64,000 bases of DNA, taken from assembly GCA_016293645.1 (NCBI GenBank), contig JAEDDW010000002.1, positions 1-64,000 on the forward strand, written 5' to 3'. Position 1 is the stretch's first letter. Every line of letters starts with the position of its first letter. Shown here in pieces: positions 17,835-27,261 of the stretch. The translations under genes and the position numbers were made by a program. The notes beneath the pieces are model-generated. The model was given only the letters and a program-made list of their open reading frames with translations. It was not told where the DNA came from and searched no databases. Source of the DNA: Treponema sp. (lineage in GTDB: Bacteria > Spirochaetota > Spirochaetia > Treponematales > Treponemataceae).

Positions 17835-18877
17835 CAGATATTGAAGAACGCGGAAGAAAATTTTCCCTTGCCTTGACATCTGCAATTTTTCTCATTTTTT
17901 TCATCCTTTGTCTTGTGATAAGGATAAAACCAAAGGAGACTTATAAAGCAATAACCATACAGCTTGATAGTACTCCTGTGATCAAAGACAAACCAAAGAC
18001 GACAACAAAGAAATCTGAAGTTGCAAAAAAAAGCGAATCTGCCAAAACTGAAAATAAATCTGAAAAAAAGGTGGAGAAAAAAAGCGAGAAGAAACAGGAA
18101 GAGAAAAAGACAACTCAGACAAATAAAAGCAGCACGAAGCCATCTGAAAAGAAAGCCGATCCTAAAGCAAAAAATGATTCAAAGGCAGTTCAGAAGAAGG
18201 CTGATGAACCGGTGATAAAAAAGAGCGTTGAGGAACTTATGGCGGAACAGAATTCAGCCAGAAAGAAAAAGGTTGAATTTGATGAAAGTCTTTTTGCTGA
18301 TGATGCTGAACCGGTGCAGACCGTGGCTTCAACCACTGCAAAAAAAGCCGTTGTCGCAAAAAGTTCCCTCAGTGGAAGTTCTGCCAGCGCAGCTTCCCAG
18401 TCGTCTTCCAGTTCTTCGGCAAGTTCATCGTCATCTGCAGATCAGGCGGAGCTTTCTGCTTCCGACAGCACGAAAAATGCCTTGAGCGGCATCAGGAATA
18501 CAACTTATTCTTCCTCTGTTGCTGACGGAATAAAAAGCCGTGCCTCCATCTCATCGGCCAAAAGTGCCACAGGGGCAGTGTCCATACAGATGTCGGACGG
18601 ATCTTCGAGACAGCTTCTGCATCCAAAGAACCCCTCGATATTCATTTCAGAGGAAAATGCAGGACTTGTTGACAGTACTCGCAATGTTGAGATCCGTTTT
18701 GTTGTCCAGCCAGACGGTTCCGTTCCTTTTGGTGAAATTGCTATCAGACCTGCATCTCTTTTGCCTGATCCAATCCAGCGTGAGATAAAAAAACAGATCA
18801 GCGAATGGAAGTTTTCCGAGGATCCATCGGGCCGCAAAGGAATCGCCGCTTTTGACTATACGCTTGAGATTAGATGA
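17831..18877 (+). CDS. TonB-like protein with Lys/Ser-rich periplasmic linker
   Basis: A 348-residue protein with a single N-terminal transmembrane anchor (about 10-30), a long low-complexity linker and a C-terminal TonB-like domain (about 270-348, with VEIRFVVQPDGSVPFGEIAI and IKKQISEWKFSEDPSG). Instead of the usual Pro-rich spacer, the linker is Lys/Glu/Thr-rich (about 50-135) and then almost pure Ser/Ala (about 175-205). It overlaps exbD by 4 bp and closes the operon. It should carry ExbBD energy to an outer-membrane partner, probably the barrel two genes upstream of exbD. Confidence 0.8.
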   Translation: MTDIEERGRKFSLALTSAIFLIFFILCLVIRIKPKETYKAITIQLDSTPVIKDKPKTTTKKSEVAKKSESAKTENKSEKKVEKKSEKKQEEKKTTQTNKSSTKPSEKKADPKAKNDSKAVQKKADEPVIKKSVEELMAEQNSARKKKVEFDESLFADDAEPVQTVASTTAKKAVVAKSSLSGSSASAASQSSSSSSASSSSSADQAELSASDSTKNALSGIRNTTYSSSVADGIKSRASISSAKSATGAVSIQMSDGSSRQLLHPKNPSIFISEENAGLVDSTRNVEIRFVVQPDGSVPFGEIAIRPASLLPDPIQREIKKQISEWKFSEDPSGRKGIAAFDYTLEIR

Positions 18878-18892
18878 AATTTCTTCTATAAT
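18864..18892 (+). promoter_or_regulatory. Promoter inside the end of tonB; predicts a leaderless HAD mRNA
   Basis: TTGAGA (18864-18869), a 17-bp spacer and TATAAT (18887-18892). The -35 lies in the last tonB codons. Only 6 nt separate the -10 from the ATG at 18899. AGAAG between them could act as a Shine-Dalgarno site only on read-through mRNA from the tonB operon. Confidence 0.6.
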
Positions 18893-18898
18893 AGAAGA

Positions 18899-19570
18899 AT
18901 GTACAAGGATATTCAGGCTGTGGCATTCGACATCGATGGAACTCTCTATCCGTCATGGAAACTTTTCATAAGGATGCCGCTATACATCTTGAAGAATTTC
19001 AGGGTGTATCTTAATTTCAACAAGGCGCGCGATAAAATGCATAGGACGGCACCTCTTGCTGATTTTTATGAATATCAGGCACGTATTTTTGCCGAACTTT
19101 CATCTATAGAAAGTCCTGTGGCAAAAAAGCTCATCAATGACGTGTGCTACGACGGCATCAATCATTTTTTCAAGAAAATCAAACCATTTCCTCATGCCTA
19201 TGACTGCATAAAGGCAATGAAAGATTCCGGTCTTAAGATTGGAATTCTTTCGGATTTTCCTCCAGATCAGAAAGGGGATATCTGGGGTATAAGGGAACTT
19301 TGCGATGTATGCATCGGTTCCGAAGAATCAGGGGCCCTTAAGCCTTCTATTTATCCATTTGGAATTCTCTCGCAGAAACTTGGAGTTCCGGCTGATAAAA
19401 TCCTGTACGTCGGGAACAGCATAAGGTACGATATCAGAGGTGCCTCAAAGGCAGGCATGAAAACCGCATATATCCTTACAGGCTTTAAGAAACTGTTCAA
19501 CAGAAAGCTTGAGGAAGCTGACATATCATTCAAAAATTATCGCCAGCTGCAGAAAATCGTGCTAGAATAA
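18899..19570 (+). CDS. HAD-superfamily hydrolase (phosphatase)
   Basis: A 223-residue HAD hydrolase of subfamily I with a helical cap. Motif I is AFDIDGTLY with the nucleophile Asp11 and acid Asp13. Motif II is in GILSDFP, motif III is the lysine in ALKPSIYPF, and motif IV is VGNSIRYDIRGASKAG. It should dephosphorylate a small metabolite in the cytoplasm, but the substrate cannot be inferred. Its promoter is inside the end of tonB. The coiled-coil gene follows 34 bp downstream. Confidence 0.88.
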   Translation: MYKDIQAVAFDIDGTLYPSWKLFIRMPLYILKNFRVYLNFNKARDKMHRTAPLADFYEYQARIFAELSSIESPVAKKLINDVCYDGINHFFKKIKPFPHAYDCIKAMKDSGLKIGILSDFPPDQKGDIWGIRELCDVCIGSEESGALKPSIYPFGILSQKLGVPADKILYVGNSIRYDIRGASKAGMKTAYILTGFKKLFNRKLEEADISFKNYRQLQKIVLE

Positions 19571-19604
19571 AAAACAAACAAACAAAACTTGGTGGGAATA
19601 AAAA

Positions 19605-22600
19605 GTGTTTATTGTTGGAATCATTATTTCGGTAGTATTGTCAGCTGTAATTTCGTTCATCATTCGTCAGGTTGATAAAAATGAAAATCAGATGGAGAAG
19701 GTGAAAAACTATGCGGACAAACGTAAAAAAGAATTTGACGATTATTTTAACGGTCAGATAGATTCCCAGAATTTTATTGTCAACGAACTCAAGACAAAAG
19801 AAATTGAAACTGAGGCCGCCATACGCAAGATGGACCAGCAGATTCAGCTTTGCAAGGAAGTCACCGAAAGTTTTGAAAATCCCATTCAGTCAGTTGAAAA
19901 TATTGAAAATAAAATAAAAGCCTATGATACTGTTCTTAAAAATCTCATGGAGATGACAGCCGCCGTCGAACAGAATCTTGCCTCGGTAAAAAATGAGACG
20001 ATCCTCATAGACAAGGTAAATGACAGGCTGAACAAACAGCAGAAAGCTGCTCAGATTCTTGAAGACAAGGTTTCTGACATCATGAACAAATTCTCTTCAA
20101 AAAATGCGGAACAGCTTAAATCAATCGGTGAAGATCTTCTCAAAGCATTTGAAGACAGAGCTGAAGAAGTAGAAAAGACAACGGATCTTGCAAAAAGACA
20201 GAACGAAGCAATCATGCAGAAGATTGAAGATGACATCCGCAATGCCTATTCTACAGCAATCGAAAACGCAAAGAAACTTGAGGATGAATCCTTCAGTCAG
20301 CTTCAGGAAGAATCAAAACAGCGCATAGACGATTGTCTCAATGAACTTAACATCCAGTCAAAACAGATTACTGCGATGATTGATTCCAGAATAGAGGAAA
20401 CTCAGAAAGCCCTTAATGAAAAGACACAGGAACTTTCTGATGCGTTCAGGGAATACAGTGCCGGCCTAGAGAACAAGTTCAAGGAAAAAGCAGAGAACAT
20501 GCAGCAGCTTCTTGATGCCCGCACCAATGTGCTTTCTGAAAGCTGGCAGAAGAAGATTTCATCTCTTGAGGAAGACCTTAATGAACGTTCCGAGGGGTTT
20601 GATTCCCTTCTGGATAATGAGTGTACAAGCCTCAAAAATAATCTTGACTCCAGGATCGGAGAGCTTGTTTCCATTGTTGACTCAAAGACCGGTGGACTTG
20701 AAGAGGCTCTCGGTTCAAAAATCCAGGACCTTACGGAACGTGTTGAGAATGCTACCTCTTCCATGGATTCCCTTGTTGATGAGAAGATCAATCTTTTCAA
20801 TGACAGGATTACCAATGATATTGCCGACATTGAAAACAAGCTCACTTCTGAAACAAGTACCATGTCAAATGAGATCTACGAAAAGATCAATGATGTCCGC
20901 AGTGAACTTGACAACAGCACCTATGAACTGCGTGAACAGTATTCCGGAAGAATCAGCGAATTCAAGGATAATCTTGAAAACTCAACTTCTGGAATCGAGG
21001 ACCGCGTTTATGAAAAAATCGGCGATCTGAATTCAAAGATAGATGATGGATTGAGTCGCCTTGAGAATGAATATACAACCCGTGCCGACGAACTTGAAAG
21101 AAATCTTGATCAGCGTCTTACTACCATGGGAGCTGATTTCAACCAGAAGACTGTGGACTTTGACAGGATCTTTACTGAACGCTCCGCTGCGTTTGAGGAA
21201 AAGACGACAGCTTTTGAGAATGCCGTCAAGGAAAAGACCGACAGGATCAATTATTCCCTTGATACAAACGCAAGTGAATTCACGGAAAAGCTTAACAGCA
21301 AGATCGAAGAACTTGAAAATGCACTTGCTGAAAAGACGGGCAACCTTGATGTTGTTTTCCACGACAGGACAAAGTCCCTTGAGTCTGATTTCAATGCAAA
21401 GACGGAAGGGCTTACAAAAGGTCTTGAAGAGAAATATGCGGACATGGTTGGTTCAATTGACAGCCGCCTGAAGGAAATCACAAAGAACTACGAAGACAGA
21501 ATGCTTGAGCTGGACCAGAAGTTCAACGATACATCATCTTCTGTAATCCATCTTTTTGAGGACAAAAACAGGGAACTTGAAGGTGCATATGACTTGAAGT
21601 CAAAGTCTCTCAAGGAAGCTTTGGAGACAATCACTGACCAGACTGAATCTGAGATGAAGGAAAAATCTCAGAAACTCATTGTTCTCTTCAATGAAAAATC
21701 TGCTGCCCTTGATGCAAAACTCAAGCAGAAGATTTCTTCAGTTGATGAGGACATAGACAAGAATTTCGATGAACTTGCAGACAAACTCAAGCAGAAGACC
21801 ACCGCTGCAAATACAAATCTTGACAAATCAATTTCAAAAATTGAGACTGAAATCAAGCAGAGGACAACAAGCCTCAATACAAATTTCACCGATAAAGCTG
21901 ATGCTGTAGACGCATTGATAAGAAAGAAGCTCGAGGAACTCAACAACCGTGCTCTTTCAATTTCCACCGACATCAAGAACAGGACCGACAGCCTTGAAGA
22001 TGATGTAAGAAAGAAACTCAATACCCTTACAGAAGACGTCAAGGAACAGACTGCTCAGGCCGTTGAGAAATACAGGGAAACAACATCTTCCTATACACAG
22101 GACATTGAAAGCCGTACTGATGTCCTCAGAAAGGAACTTGCCGAACGTACTGAAAATCTTGAAAGACAGCTTCGTGAACGCACCGGTGAGATTGAACAGA
22201 AACTTGCCGCCCTTGTTGATAATGTTGAAAACCAGACAAGTGGAGCAATGGAGCAGTACAAGATTACTACATCGGAATACACCTCGAGAATCGAAGACCA
22301 GACCAATAGTCTCAAGAATGAACTTGAAAATAAGAGTCGTGTCCTTGAGGAACTTATTGAAGCCAATGCCCGTGCTCTTGCTGAAAAGACCAGCGGCCTT
22401 GAACAGGAGATCAATGACAGGACGCAGGCAGCAAAGGAAGATGCTGAACGCATAATCGAATCCATCAAGGAAAGCCTTGCCTTGAGTGCTGAATCTGCAA
22501 GACGTGATGCTGAATCCCAGATCGAAGGTGTGCGCAATACTTTTGCAGACAATGCAGACAGGCTTGTTTCAGAAATGAGGGATACTATCTCTGATGTGCA

Positions 22601-25268
22601 GCGACAGGTAAATGATGCTGTTGACAGTGCAAAGAACACTCTTGAAGTTGTCAGGACCGATACAAAAGAAAATGCTGAAAAACTTGCGGCATTGCAGGAT
22701 TCTGTTGATCGTCAGTCTGATGAACTTAAGGAAAGATACGACGGAATGTTCTCTGCAATTCTTGAGAAGGCAGAAAGTGAAGAAAATTCCGCATATGAGA
22801 AATTCAGTGCATTGAGTACTGCCAATCTTGAAAAATACAAGAAGGATGTCCAGGACCGTGTAGACCAGATGCATTCTGAAGTCAAGTCAACACTTGGTTC
22901 TCTTGACGAACAGTCAAGGACTTACAATGAAGATATTTCACGAACAATTGCTGAACTTCAGGCTAAATTCCAGGAGGTTCAGGCAAATGCGGAAAATGTT
23001 GCTTCCCGCATAGAATCGGAAACTGCAGATCATTCTGCAAAGCTTGATGAATTCTCGGCTGAGATGAAATCAAAGCTTCTTGAGATGAATAATACTCTTC
23101 TTTCTGTTTCCAGGGAAATCGCTTCTGAGTGTGATGCAAGACAGACAAAGTACCTTGCGGAACTTGACAGCCAGCTTGGCGACTACAAGAAGGAAATGGA
23201 ATATCGCTTCAAGAAACTCAATACGGCCGGTGCTGATGTAGATAAACTTGAGTCTTCTTTGAGAAAGCTTATGGAGCAGAGTCAAAAGAAGGTCATTGGT
23301 GACTTTGAAAAATTTACTGAAGCGGCATCAAAGAACCAGAGTGATTTTGAATCTTCTCTTGCTTCAAAATTCGAAAAGGTGAAGTCGGAACTTGAGACTG
23401 TTCAGACATCCCTTGATGAAATAAAGAAGGATTCTGCCGCTAAACTCAGCAGCAAAGTCAAGGTGTTTGAAGATGCTTTCATCAATGATCTTACAAAGCG
23501 TGAGAACGACATTCAGGATAAACTTACAACCTGGAAGAATACTTTTGACAATCAGTTTGAAAACTTTACCGATGAATATGAAGAAAAGAGGATGAACATA
23601 GAGAAAAACTATGAAGAATCCCTTGCAAAACGCGTTGGTGAACTTCAGAAGAAAACTCAGGAACAGGAAAAGAAATTCCAGAGTGCTCTTCTTGCAGGTC
23701 AGACCACAATTCAGGAGCAGATCAATTCCGTAAATCAGAGGATCCATGAGTTCATCGAACAGTATAGGGCTGAGATCAGAAAGGCAATTGAAAGTGTTGA
23801 TGGCGATCTTAAGGTTGAGACAGACGAATACAAGCAGCGAATGAATGAAAATCTCGACAAGACTGAACGTGAACTTAATTCCAGAATCAGTGAGCTTAAG
23901 GAAATCCTTACATCCAAGCAGGAAACCCAGTCAGCAACAATTGATACAGCTGTCCAGGAATTCCAGGAGTGGAAGGTTCGTCTCAAGGATCAGTATGAAG
24001 ATTATTACCATCAGATTGATGAACAGCTTAAGCTTCTTGCCGAGACAAATGAGCAGAAAATTTCCGAACTCCAGACTGATTTCTCTTCAGCCGCCAAGAG
24101 AGCCGGTGATATTCTCAGCGGTTTTGATAACGACAGCAGAAAGCGCATTGAAGAATTTGATACCATGTACAACGAGATGCTGACAAATGTCAAAGCCTAT
24201 AATGAGGAACAGATAAAAAATGCTGAACTTAAGATAAAAGATCTGAAAAAGTCATTTACTGAAAAGGCAAATGAATACAAGTCGGCATATCAGGGAGCAA
24301 CTGACAGGCTCAATGAGGAAACAAACAATCTTCAGAAGAAGGTCGATGACATCAAGAAAAGCATCGCAGAATTTGTTTCTGAATCGTCAGCCTTTGAAAG
24401 GGCAGACATCCTCAAACGTCAGCTTGATGGCAATATTGAAGATCTTTCAGAAAAGATTGCTTCTGTCAAAGCATACGATGTCAGGCTGAATGAGCTTGCA
24501 AATCAGATCCGTCAGCTTGATCGTCTTGGTGATGATGTCAATTCAAAGCTGAACGCATACAGTGCGGATCAGTCCAGGATCGACAGTATTGAATATAAAT
24601 TCAACAATCTTCTTGAGCTTTCAAATGGAATCGATGCAAAGCTTCTTGAGGTTCAGAAGATAAATGATGAATTCATCAATATGCAGATGACAATGCACAA
24701 ATATAATGAATCCATGGGCAACATGGAATCCAAATTTGACCGCATTGAGAAAAAGAGTGAGACTGTCGACCGCGTTGCCGAAGCTGTAGACAATTCATTC
24801 AAGAACATCAACAGCCTTGAAAAACGTCTTGATGAGTACTCAGGAAAATTCAAGGACCTTCCTGGTGAAATGGAAAAGATCAAGAAGAATATGGATTCCA
24901 TCATCAAGAATGGTGAGAGAATCAATGAAGCTGTCGATAAGATAAGTTCATTGCAGAGCATCATCAAGGAAGTTGAAAGTCAGATGGATGGAATTGAAAA
25001 TTCCAAGAAGGGATTTACCGCCACTGAAGAGAGACTCCAGAAGCTTTATAATGACACTGAAAATCAGATCAACCTTCTTCATTCAATTTCCATGAAGGAT
25101 ACAGGAAAGAAAAAGTCGTCATCTTCAAGCAGTGGAATTTCACCACAGACAAGAGCAAGTGTGATCAGCTTGAAGAAGAGGGGATGGGATAATTCTGAAA
25201 TTGCAAGAAGCCTTAAGATTGAGGAAAATCTAGTTTCTGTTATCCTTGAGCTTGGTACTGATGAATAA
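19605..25268 (+). CDS. Giant membrane-anchored coiled-coil protein (SpiroCoCo type) with 11-residue repeats
   Basis: A 1887-residue protein. Residues 2-20 are a transmembrane anchor (IVGIIISVVLSAVISFII). The rest is almost entirely charged alpha-helix. From about 260 to 947 I count roughly 60 consecutive 11-residue repeats, such as DARTNVLSESW, QKKISSLEEDL and NERSEGFDSLL. Four of them are followed by a 7-residue insert, making 18-residue units. The remainder is less regular coiled coil. The C-terminus has a Ser-rich linker and a compact helix-turn-helix-like end (KKRGWDNSEIARSLKIEENL). The size and build match the spirochaete-specific coiled-coil family, probably a cytoplasmic or envelope-associated filament. 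GTG 19605 is chosen because GGTGGGA precedes it and the anchor begins there. Confidence 0.85.
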   Translation: MFIVGIIISVVLSAVISFIIRQVDKNENQMEKVKNYADKRKKEFDDYFNGQIDSQNFIVNELKTKEIETEAAIRKMDQQIQLCKEVTESFENPIQSVENIENKIKAYDTVLKNLMEMTAAVEQNLASVKNETILIDKVNDRLNKQQKAAQILEDKVSDIMNKFSSKNAEQLKSIGEDLLKAFEDRAEEVEKTTDLAKRQNEAIMQKIEDDIRNAYSTAIENAKKLEDESFSQLQEESKQRIDDCLNELNIQSKQITAMIDSRIEETQKALNEKTQELSDAFREYSAGLENKFKEKAENMQQLLDARTNVLSESWQKKISSLEEDLNERSEGFDSLLDNECTSLKNNLDSRIGELVSIVDSKTGGLEEALGSKIQDLTERVENATSSMDSLVDEKINLFNDRITNDIADIENKLTSETSTMSNEIYEKINDVRSELDNSTYELREQYSGRISEFKDNLENSTSGIEDRVYEKIGDLNSKIDDGLSRLENEYTTRADELERNLDQRLTTMGADFNQKTVDFDRIFTERSAAFEEKTTAFENAVKEKTDRINYSLDTNASEFTEKLNSKIEELENALAEKTGNLDVVFHDRTKSLESDFNAKTEGLTKGLEEKYADMVGSIDSRLKEITKNYEDRMLELDQKFNDTSSSVIHLFEDKNRELEGAYDLKSKSLKEALETITDQTESEMKEKSQKLIVLFNEKSAALDAKLKQKISSVDEDIDKNFDELADKLKQKTTAANTNLDKSISKIETEIKQRTTSLNTNFTDKADAVDALIRKKLEELNNRALSISTDIKNRTDSLEDDVRKKLNTLTEDVKEQTAQAVEKYRETTSSYTQDIESRTDVLRKELAERTENLERQLRERTGEIEQKLAALVDNVENQTSGAMEQYKITTSEYTSRIEDQTNSLKNELENKSRVLEELIEANARALAEKTSGLEQEINDRTQAAKEDAERIIESIKESLALSAESARRDAESQIEGVRNTFADNADRLVSEMRDTISDVQRQVNDAVDSAKNTLEVVRTDTKENAEKLAALQDSVDRQSDELKERYDGMFSAILEKAESEENSAYEKFSALSTANLEKYKKDVQDRVDQMHSEVKSTLGSLDEQSRTYNEDISRTIAELQAKFQEVQANAENVASRIESETADHSAKLDEFSAEMKSKLLEMNNTLLSVSREIASECDARQTKYLAELDSQLGDYKKEMEYRFKKLNTAGADVDKLESSLRKLMEQSQKKVIGDFEKFTEAASKNQSDFESSLASKFEKVKSELETVQTSLDEIKKDSAAKLSSKVKVFEDAFINDLTKRENDIQDKLTTWKNTFDNQFENFTDEYEEKRMNIEKNYEESLAKRVGELQKKTQEQEKKFQSALLAGQTTIQEQINSVNQRIHEFIEQYRAEIRKAIESVDGDLKVETDEYKQRMNENLDKTERELNSRISELKEILTSKQETQSATIDTAVQEFQEWKVRLKDQYEDYYHQIDEQLKLLAETNEQKISELQTDFSSAAKRAGDILSGFDNDSRKRIEEFDTMYNEMLTNVKAYNEEQIKNAELKIKDLKKSFTEKANEYKSAYQGATDRLNEETNNLQKKVDDIKKSIAEFVSESSAFERADILKRQLDGNIEDLSEKIASVKAYDVRLNELANQIRQLDRLGDDVNSKLNAYSADQSRIDSIEYKFNNLLELSNGIDAKLLEVQKINDEFINMQMTMHKYNESMGNMESKFDRIEKKSETVDRVAEAVDNSFKNINSLEKRLDEYSGKFKDLPGEMEKIKKNMDSIIKNGERINEAVDKISSLQSIIKEVESQMDGIENSKKGFTATEERLQKLYNDTENQINLLHSISMKDTGKKKSSSSSSGISPQTRASVISLKKRGWDNSEIARSLKIEENLVSVILELGTDE

Positions 25269-25434
25269 GTTTTAAGTTAAAAAAAGGGGATGTCCAATAA
25301 GTATTCTGCATAGGGTCATTGCATATGGCGGCGGAGCTTCCATAAAGCCGCTCTGTCGAAATGACCATCCCACTACATGTGGGGGCTTCGACACGCTCAG
25401 CCACCCTGATGTATACTTTTGTAACATTCCCTTT
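25269..25434. repeat. Structured intergenic region between convergent genes
   Basis: A 166-bp spacer between the coiled-coil gene and ispDF. It contains a nested hairpin, GGTCATT (25315-25321) with AATGACC (25361-25367) and inner GCGGC (25329-25333) with GCCGC (25348-25352). A second hairpin is CCCAC (25370-25374) with GTGGG (25380-25384). The tail resembles another common dispersed motif (GCTTCGACACGCTCAGCCACC-like). No T-run follows, so it is probably a dispersed repeat rather than a classical terminator. Confidence 0.5.
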
Positions 25435-26610
25435 TTATTTTGTAAGCAGACAGACGCAGTAAGCCTTGATGGCATTTCCCTGGCCCACGGAATCCTGTTT
25501 TTCATTGGTTTTTGCCTTCACAAAAATGCGGCATTCATCAACGTCGAGAGTTTCTGCAATCGATCCGATTACTTTCTCACGCCATGGAAGAAATTTTGGC
25601 TTTTCTGTTTCAACAACACAGTCAAGGTTGTTCAGCGTCCATCCTTCTGCACGGACATCACTCCAGATTTTTTTCAATAAATCCTTCGAGTCGGCGTCTT
25701 TCCATTTCGCTTCTTTCGGTGGAAAATAGGAACCGATATCGCCTAGACCTGCCGCACCAAGAAGCGCATCGCTGATTGCGTGGAGAAGTACATCTCCGTC
25801 AGAGTGTCCTTCCTCTCCTTTTTCGGAAGGAATCTCAATTCCGCCAAGATAAAATTTTCTGCCTGCCACAAGTCTGTGCAGATCTGTGCCCATTCCGATT
25901 TTAATCATGCTACCATCATCCTTAATATCACTGGCAAAAGTAATTTTTTTGTTTTCCTTGCTTCCTTCAACGACATGTACTTTTCTGCCATCCGTAAACT
26001 CTGGAAAACTATCCCAGATTTCCGTGTCATCGGTATATTCGTGATTGTTTTCTGCCGCTTTGGAATGGCATTCAAGAAGAGGTCCAAGTTCAAAAGCCTG
26101 CGGTGTCTGGACTGCGCAAAGATCCTTACGGACAAGATGTCTTGCGATAGTTCCGTCTGGATTGATTTCTTTCTGCGTATCAACAGGAGCAATTGCAGGA
26201 ACCGATGCTCCATGTTCTGCTGCCGATGAGATTACGTTTTTAATTATTTGTGCTGAAACAAATGGACGTGCCGCATCATGGATAAGGACAATAGAATCCT
26301 TGTCGTCGATCGTCATGAGCGCATTATAAACTGAAGACTGCCTTGTGGGGCCGCCTTCAACAAAGAGGACACAGGTGTTTCCCGTCAGTTTTTTTATTTC
26401 AGGGTCAGCATAAAAAGCCTTCTGTGCGTCTTCTTTGCCATCTTTTGGAATTGCGACTACTATGGTTGAAAAAGGTGCTGATTCTAAAAAAATACGGGCG
26501 GAACAAGATAATACCGTTCCGCCTCCCAGCTGTAAATATTCTTTTTTCTTGCCAAGGCCCATCCTTGAGGATGAGCCCGCAGCTGCAAGAACAAGTGCAA
26601 GTGATTTCAA
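25435..26610 (-). CDS. ispDF: Bifunctional IspD-IspF isoprenoid enzyme
   Basis: A 391-residue fusion of two non-consecutive steps of the MEP pathway. Residues 1-230 are IspD (MEP cytidylyltransferase), with LVLAAAGSSSRMG near the N-terminus, VLIHDAARPFVS in the middle and the KITFASD end. Residues 235-391 are IspF (MECDP synthase), with GTDLHRL and GHSDGDVLLHAISDALLGA containing the zinc ligands, and a KTNE motif near the end. Such fusions are known in several bacterial groups. Together they make precursors for undecaprenyl phosphate and quinones. The start lies 3 bp after the carD stop, so the two are co-transcribed. Confidence 0.95.
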   Translation of the reverse strand: MKSLALVLAAAGSSSRMGLGKKKEYLQLGGGTVLSCSARIFLESAPFSTIVVAIPKDGKEDAQKAFYADPEIKKLTGNTCVLFVEGGPTRQSSVYNALMTIDDKDSIVLIHDAARPFVSAQIIKNVISSAAEHGASVPAIAPVDTQKEINPDGTIARHLVRKDLCAVQTPQAFELGPLLECHSKAAENNHEYTDDTEIWDSFPEFTDGRKVHVVEGSKENKKITFASDIKDDGSMIKIGMGTDLHRLVAGRKFYLGGIEIPSEKGEEGHSDGDVLLHAISDALLGAAGLGDIGSYFPPKEAKWKDADSKDLLKKIWSDVRAEGWTLNNLDCVVETEKPKFLPWREKVIGSIAETLDVDECRIFVKAKTNEKQDSVGQGNAIKAYCVCLLTK

Positions 26611-26613
26611 GAA

Positions 26614-27222
26614 TTAATCCTCGTCATCATCGTCATTGTCTTTTGATGAAGATGTATCTTCTTCAAATTCATCCTCATCATCTTCATCTTCTGTAAATGT
26701 CTGCTTCTTTTCAATCTTAAGTCCAAGAGGCTCAAGTTTTGCATGGAGCATTACTTCAACTTCCTTTGGAGTGATTCCGTATGCTTCAGCAATTTCATTT
26801 TCAAGAAGTGTCTTGGCATTTTCGTAGAGCTTACGTTCAAGGATTGGAAGTTCCTTTACCTTTGAACGGTGGTACAGACAGCGTACAATGGCAGCAATGT
26901 CACCAACTGTTCCTTTCTTGAGAAGGTCAAGATTCTGCTGGTAGCGGAGCTTCCAGTCTGATGTTGGCGGCTCGTAGTCGTCACTGATGGATTCAAGAGC
27001 CTTTTTGGCTTCTGCTTTTGAAACAATTGCACGGATACCAAGGAGCTTTGCGTTGTCTACAGGCACAATGACGTTCATGTCGGAAACTTCAATGTAGATT
27101 TTGTAGTGGTATACCATCTCACCTTTGAATTCACGCTTGAAAACATCGATGATCTTACCAACGCCCTGGCTTGGGTAAACAATTGTCTGGTTTACTGAAA
27201 ATTCTGTCTTTGGTTTTGCCAT
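26614..27222 (-). CDS. CarD/CdnL-family RNA polymerase-binding regulator
   Basis: A 202-residue protein. The N-terminal Tudor-like CarD_CdnL_TRCF domain (FSVNQTIVYPSQGVGKIIDVFKREF) is the RNA-polymerase beta-subunit contact. The helical middle domain includes the conserved LKYRQNLDLLKKG-like region (here WKLRYQQNLDLLKKGT). The end is a long Asp/Glu/Ser tail (about 180-202). CarD proteins stabilise open complexes, often at rRNA promoters. I start at ATG 27222 because the longer frame from 27243 would begin in the promoter -10. The mRNA is predicted to begin 2-3 nt before this ATG. ispDF follows in the same transcript. Confidence 0.92.
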   Translation of the reverse strand: MAKPKTEFSVNQTIVYPSQGVGKIIDVFKREFKGEMVYHYKIYIEVSDMNVIVPVDNAKLLGIRAIVSKAEAKKALESISDDYEPPTSDWKLRYQQNLDLLKKGTVGDIAAIVRCLYHRSKVKELPILERKLYENAKTLLENEIAEAYGITPKEVEVMLHAKLEPLGLKIEKKQTFTEDEDDEDEFEEDTSSSKDNDDDDED

Positions 27223-27231
27223 GATTTTACT

Positions 27232-27260
27232 ATTATACCACAATCACGGCGAAATTTCAA
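27232..27260 (-). promoter_or_regulatory. Promoter of carD-ispDF; predicts a leaderless mRNA
   Basis: On the minus strand: TTGAAA (27260-27255), a 17-bp spacer and TATAAT (27237-27232). Nine nt separate the -10 from the carD ATG at 27222, leaving room for only a 2-3 nt leader and no Shine-Dalgarno site. Confidence 0.65.
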
Positions 27261-27261
27261 T

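Noticed and set aside
22091..22639. A 182-codon minus-strand frame inside the coiled-coil gene
   Set aside because: It is Ser/Leu-rich, as expected from the reverse complement of Glu/Lys codons, and has no independent support.
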